Source: Balanoglossus misakiensis
Lineage: Eukaryota; Hemichordata
Reading direction: 5' to 3'
DNA: 64,000 nt
Assembly: GCA_040954595.2 (NCBI GenBank)
Contig: CM082595.2
Span: 2,294,001 to 2,358,000 of the forward strand
In this document: one piece after another, positions 60,501-64,000 of the stretch
Position numbering within the stretch: position 1 is the stretch's first letter
How the letters are laid out: the number at the start of each line of letters is the position of its first letter
Program-made: the position numbers and the translations under genes
Notes under the pieces: model-generated
Seen by the model: the letters and a program-made list of their open reading frames with translations, nothing else
Told to the model about the DNA's origin: nothing
The model's database searches: none

Positions 60501-63418
60501 TCTCTGGTCCACAATCGAAAAAAAACATTTTTGATTTTTTCTCTCACTCTCATTAATCTTTCAGATCAAAGATGTGGAAAAATTCATCTTCAAGATCAAC
60601 AGAGCTCTGCGATTAAGACATGAACGGAAGAAACTGGAGGCCATTCAGAGCAAAGTGGAAAACTACGATGTCATAGAATCAACCAATGAAGAATTGAGTA
60701 AGGTGGGTCATGTGATGCTTCTTGCCCAATCGGTGTTGCAGATGTGTCAGTGAGATGTGTCACATGATGTATTTTGTCCAATCAAGGGAGGAAAGAAAAG
60801 AAAAGAATTCAGGGATTGTATGTGAACTAGTCAATTGCTGAGATCAAATAGGCATATTTACCGGTAACCGGGTATTGTCTACATCACTGGATTTGTGATA
60901 CTAAATCTGCAATGTGTTCATATTTTATTATTCTATAATAGAATCACTTTTTGTACTTTGATTTCAGTTAGTAGATGAGTACATCCACTTCAATCTGTGT
61001 GCACCAATGCCAGGTGTCAACCCAACAGAACAACGACTGCTTCTTCACGACGGAGCGATCAGACTCAAAGATCAGGAAGGAAAGGTCAGTGATTTGATGA
61101 AATTACTGTGGAGTTGCTCTTGTGAAAAGACAAAACCCTGGCAAAACTCCCGGAAAGTCGTAGAATTCCGAGAGTGTGTGAACCTTGTAATAATATCTGT
61201 ATCATTTTGATCACTTCAGATTGACATCCTTGCGTTCCTGTTCACTGATATGTTGCTGATCACTAAACAAACCAAGAAGGGTGACAAAATCAAGATTGTC
61301 AAACCGGCAATGAGGATAGACAGAATTGTTACCAGAGAGCTCAAAGATGGAAGTAAGTATATACAATGCATGTCAGAATATTTCTGTCATTTTTGAACTA
61401 GCAATATAGAGTACCAACTCATCTAGCACATTTTGAAAATCTGAGATCAACTTTTCAAATCATCATCCTATAGAATGAATCATGATCCAAAATTCATAGA
61501 GCCAATCATATTGTGTTTTACATATAATTCATGTTATTTCCCTCGAAAGGTGGCTTCTCATTGGTCTACTTAGATGATTATGGTCTAGCCTTGTGGGCCT
61601 ATTCGTTACAAGTCGCTGGTGGTGCTGACCAGACCAGAGTTTGGCTTCAAAATATTTACAAAGCAAAGGTAAGTAGCAAAGACATTGATTAAAAATTTAC
61701 TTTTTTTGAAATTATGTAAATATGTAATCATCATAGTTACTAGCATAGTCTTTGAGTGACCATGCAGTGGGTACTTTTTTGCATGGCTGGCCACCCACTG
61801 AAAATATGTAAATATTTTCAGCTGTCAGTGGTAACTTGAGACATACATGTAGGTGATCGTATATCTTTTACATGTGTTTTACTACAGCATTTATACAGAG
61901 AAGCAGTGAAAAGACACAGAGTTGCCAACGCTTTGCGTATGACATCTGACAACCACGAAACCAGCGAAGACGAACATGGGAAAATCAGCCCACGGTCGCA
62001 GATTCAGGTTCCGGAAGTTCGCATCAGCAGACGACGGAGTAGTGGTTCTGTGGCCAGTAGTGGATCACCGGCATATCAGTCCAGACGGGGAAATACTGAA
62101 AAGTCTAATTTTTTGGATATTAGTGAGGACAGTGGTAAAGTTTGGGACGGTGTCAGTCGCGATAAAAGTAAAACTGTTCCAGACGGGAGCCAAGTTGTGA
62201 TTCAGAGACGGACCCCAGTGCAGTTGACTCGCGGGTCGCGCCCGGCCTCCATCAATATTCCAATTGCAACACTGCCTACATCGCCAGATTCCAGTCAACC
62301 ATCGAGCACAGAGAACAGTCCCCGGCTGCCATCGAAAGGATCGGTTTTCTCAAACATGACAGGATTTCTCAGGTTGAGTCGATCGGTGTCGGATCGCGCC
62401 ACAGGCAAGGACGCAGGGGAGAGGAAAGCATCGAAGAAGTCCATCATCAAGAAACGGATGTCGTGGGGACCGAGCACGCGAGAGGCGGAGAACCTTCTGG
62501 AGCAGTCGCGGAGACCTGACCGGAAAAGGGAATCAATGTCCCGCATTCTGGAACACAAAGCTGTGTCACTGATGGATATTTCCCATCTTGAATCCGCAGA
62601 CAATTCTGTTAAACTTGAAAATGGCATCAACCACTCTGTCAGTATGGAGTCATTGCCGCACGACAGAGTGGATTCATGGATGTCCTCGCCTGCGAGATCA
62701 AAATCTGCGTCGCCGAGGAAACAGTCGACAACAGACGCCGATAAACATGGAAGCCCCATGAACGGTCTCAAAGTGTCGCCACGGCGATATGCCTCAGAAA
62801 CTGCAATACCTGACAGAGTTCAAACTTCAGACGGATTCACAAGGAGTTCCCAGAGCGTGAGTGACTTAGCGGGAGAAGAGAACGATGTGGGGCAAGTGAG
62901 GTCAAACAGTTCTGTGAGGTCAGATGATTCTGAAAGGGGATCACATGTTTTTGAGGAAGAAAGATCAGGTGATATTAAAGAATTGAGGTCACGGGACAAG
63001 GAGGAAACACAGTCAGATGAATCAAAACAAGTCGGTTTGTGTGACATACAAGAAAGATCTGATGCTACAGAACCTGAGTTAAAAAGTGACAATTCACCAG
63101 ACTCACTGCCTAAGACACCAGATAACACTCCAGTTGGATTTCTGTGTCAGGATGACGGCATGAAAGACGGGATCAAATCCGTCAAAGTGAAGGAGTATGG
63201 CAAGAAAGGAAGCCGACGGAAAATGAAACATTCCGAGATCGTCCGCCTTCGGAAAAATCTCATCCTCACAGCCACTACTACAGCATCGTAAGTATATGTG
63301 TCCATTTTATGTTTTCAACTCACCACACACATACCAAACAGTGGCCTGGCACTGCCTAAAAATATTATTTATAATTGCTGATTTCTATGTGATTTTCATT
63401 TGTTTCAGGGAAGTTTGA
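45520..63418 (+). CDS. PLEKHG5: PH and RhoGEF domain protein PLEKHG5 (Syx/Tech), 22 coding exons, about 1216 aa
   Basis: Coding exons: 45520-45532, 51521-51582, 51805-51934, 52744-52882, 53429-53504, 54796-54906, 55433-55524, 55669-55805, 55901-56016, 56495-56632, 58385-58513, 58787-58915, 59117-59167, 59321-59470, 59961-60071, 60300-60449, 60565-60702, 60968-61084, 61220-61352, 61550-61668, 61888-63287, 63409-63418. All are GT-AG and phase closes from ATG to TGA. The protein activates Rho GTPases (RhoA in vertebrates) at junctions and in neurons. Order: Cys/His cluster (14-60), VSTRSCP motif, basic RRHTD stretch, ubiquitin-fold domain (180-253, [13 protein letters not shown]), DH domain (about 395-610, with [19 protein letters not shown]), PH domain (about 650-747), a Ser/Arg-rich tail in one 1.4-kb exon, and C-terminal TASEV, as in human PLEKHG5 (1062 aa in its main form). 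The first coding exon is the least certain, placed by its ATG context, donor and matching phase. Confidence 0.95.
46656..46670. repeat. Run of 15 cytosines
   Basis: An uninterrupted C15 tract in PLEKHG5 intron 1. Its length is probably variable or uncertain in the assembly. Confidence 0.9.
51336..51379. repeat. GTTT tetranucleotide microsatellite
   Basis: About eleven units of GTTT, two of them changed to ATTT, 140 bases before the acceptor of PLEKHG5 exon 2. Confidence 0.85.
52677..52707. repeat. TACTG pentanucleotide microsatellite
   Basis: Six tandem units of TACTG end 36 bases before the acceptor of PLEKHG5 exon 4 (exon start 52744), in the zone where branch points usually lie. Confidence 0.85.
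54520..54645 (+). repeat. Dispersed repeat, copy 2, in PLEKHG5 intron 5
   Basis: It shares the ordered blocks described for 6921-7045, including a long identical run ending TTTTGCTCAAGGC, 47.6 kb away and in the same orientation. Confidence 0.65.
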
Positions 63419-64000
63419 CAAGGTGGACGTGTGCGCGATGTCATTCAGCAATGGCTGTCTGCAGATGCGGTTGGTGTATACTCTCCCGATATTCATACCC
63501 CAGTACGCGACATATTTTGTTACAATGTATCATTATCAAGAGAAACCAGATGGTGTTATAGATGAAGACAACGAATCTCTCATGTAAGTGTGCATATAAA
63601 CAGCAGTCTGCTATACAGTTACAGACAGACAGACAGACAGACATGCAGACAGACACATACACTTGTCCACACATACACACACTATACAGATCTCAGGAAA
63701 TCAAAACAGACTTGATCTTTCTATGTCAATTATCCAATGATACAATAGCTTTATCAATCAAATGACAGAAATTACTCTGAGCAGACTGAAATACTGGAGT
63801 AAGCTTTATCAACATAAGTGAGGGGAGTTGTCTCATGAGAGTATAGCTCCCAAAACTGTAACCTTGACCTTTATAAAACTAATCATTTCACAATGAATCT
63901 GTGAACTTTAACAAAACCAAATCGATTTGAGTAATTTTCCAAATGTATCTCTTCTTCACCTTGATTTCTCAGTCACTTAACAAAACCAAAAGTGTACCAT
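63419..64000 (+). other. PLEKHG5: Start of the PLEKHG5 3' UTR and flank
   Basis: The sequence after the TGA holds an ACAG tetranucleotide microsatellite (63621-63656) and no coding exon. No poly(A) signal is seen before the window ends. Confidence 0.6.
63621..63656. repeat. ACAG tetranucleotide microsatellite
   Basis: About nine ACAG units with one ATGC interruption, in the presumed PLEKHG5 3' UTR. Confidence 0.85.

Noticed and set aside
1-64000. CRISPR arrays, operons, phage or viral genes
   Set aside because: No regularly spaced repeats, no compact same-strand gene clusters with bacterial start signals, and no viral polymerase, integrase or capsid frames were seen.

Overview
This window is animal nuclear DNA. 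The genes are split by GT-AG introns, the intergenic and intronic DNA is AT-rich and carries short inverted-repeat elements and microsatellites, and the proteins match gene families shared with vertebrates. The strong similarity to vertebrate GLCE, GOLIM4 and PLEKHG5, together with an orphan class A GPCR and an intronless-ORF leucine-rich-repeat (LRR) receptor, suggests an invertebrate deuterostome such as a hemichordate, amphioxus or echinoderm. That placement is an inference; a lophotrochozoan is not excluded. I see no prokaryotic operon, CRISPR array, virus or defence island.

Layout. Positions 1-14524 hold no convincing coding exon, only short mobile-element-like repeats, a GA-rich microsatellite and possible 5' UTR sequence. 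Positions 14553-23708 (+) encode heparan sulfate D-glucuronyl C5-epimerase (GLCE) in three coding exons, followed by a long possible 3' UTR. Positions 28373-30079 (-) encode a 568-residue LRR transmembrane receptor in one coding exon, with a predicted spliced 5' UTR, a tiny upstream ORF and a TATA box. Positions 31852-39690 (+) encode GOLIM4/GPP130 in 19 coding exons, ending at an AATAAA signal at 40399. Positions 42232-43467 (+) encode a class A GPCR and 43881-44765 (+) an unrecognised protein with two predicted membrane segments; both are single-exon ORFs. Positions 45520-63418 (+) encode the RhoGEF PLEKHG5 in 22 coding exons, from a 13-nt first coding exon to a 10-nt last coding segment that completes a C-terminal PDZ ligand.

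The genes are a normal eukaryotic mix and do not form a pathway. GLCE and GOLIM4 are both Golgi type II membrane proteins, but nothing in the sequence shows a functional link. I reconstructed every exon by hand from splice sites, reading phase and remembered similarity to the human proteins. The phase closes exactly across all three multi-exon genes, which is the strongest evidence here.

Most worth a second look: four consecutive 63-nt (three-heptad) exons in GOLIM4; a Cys/His cluster at the PLEKHG5 N terminus; the conserved PDZ ligand split by the last PLEKHG5 intron; a family of about 93-bp TTAA-flanked inverted-repeat elements; a GPCR lacking two normally conserved residues; and the orphan two-membrane-segment protein sharing the only visible poly(A) signal with that GPCR.
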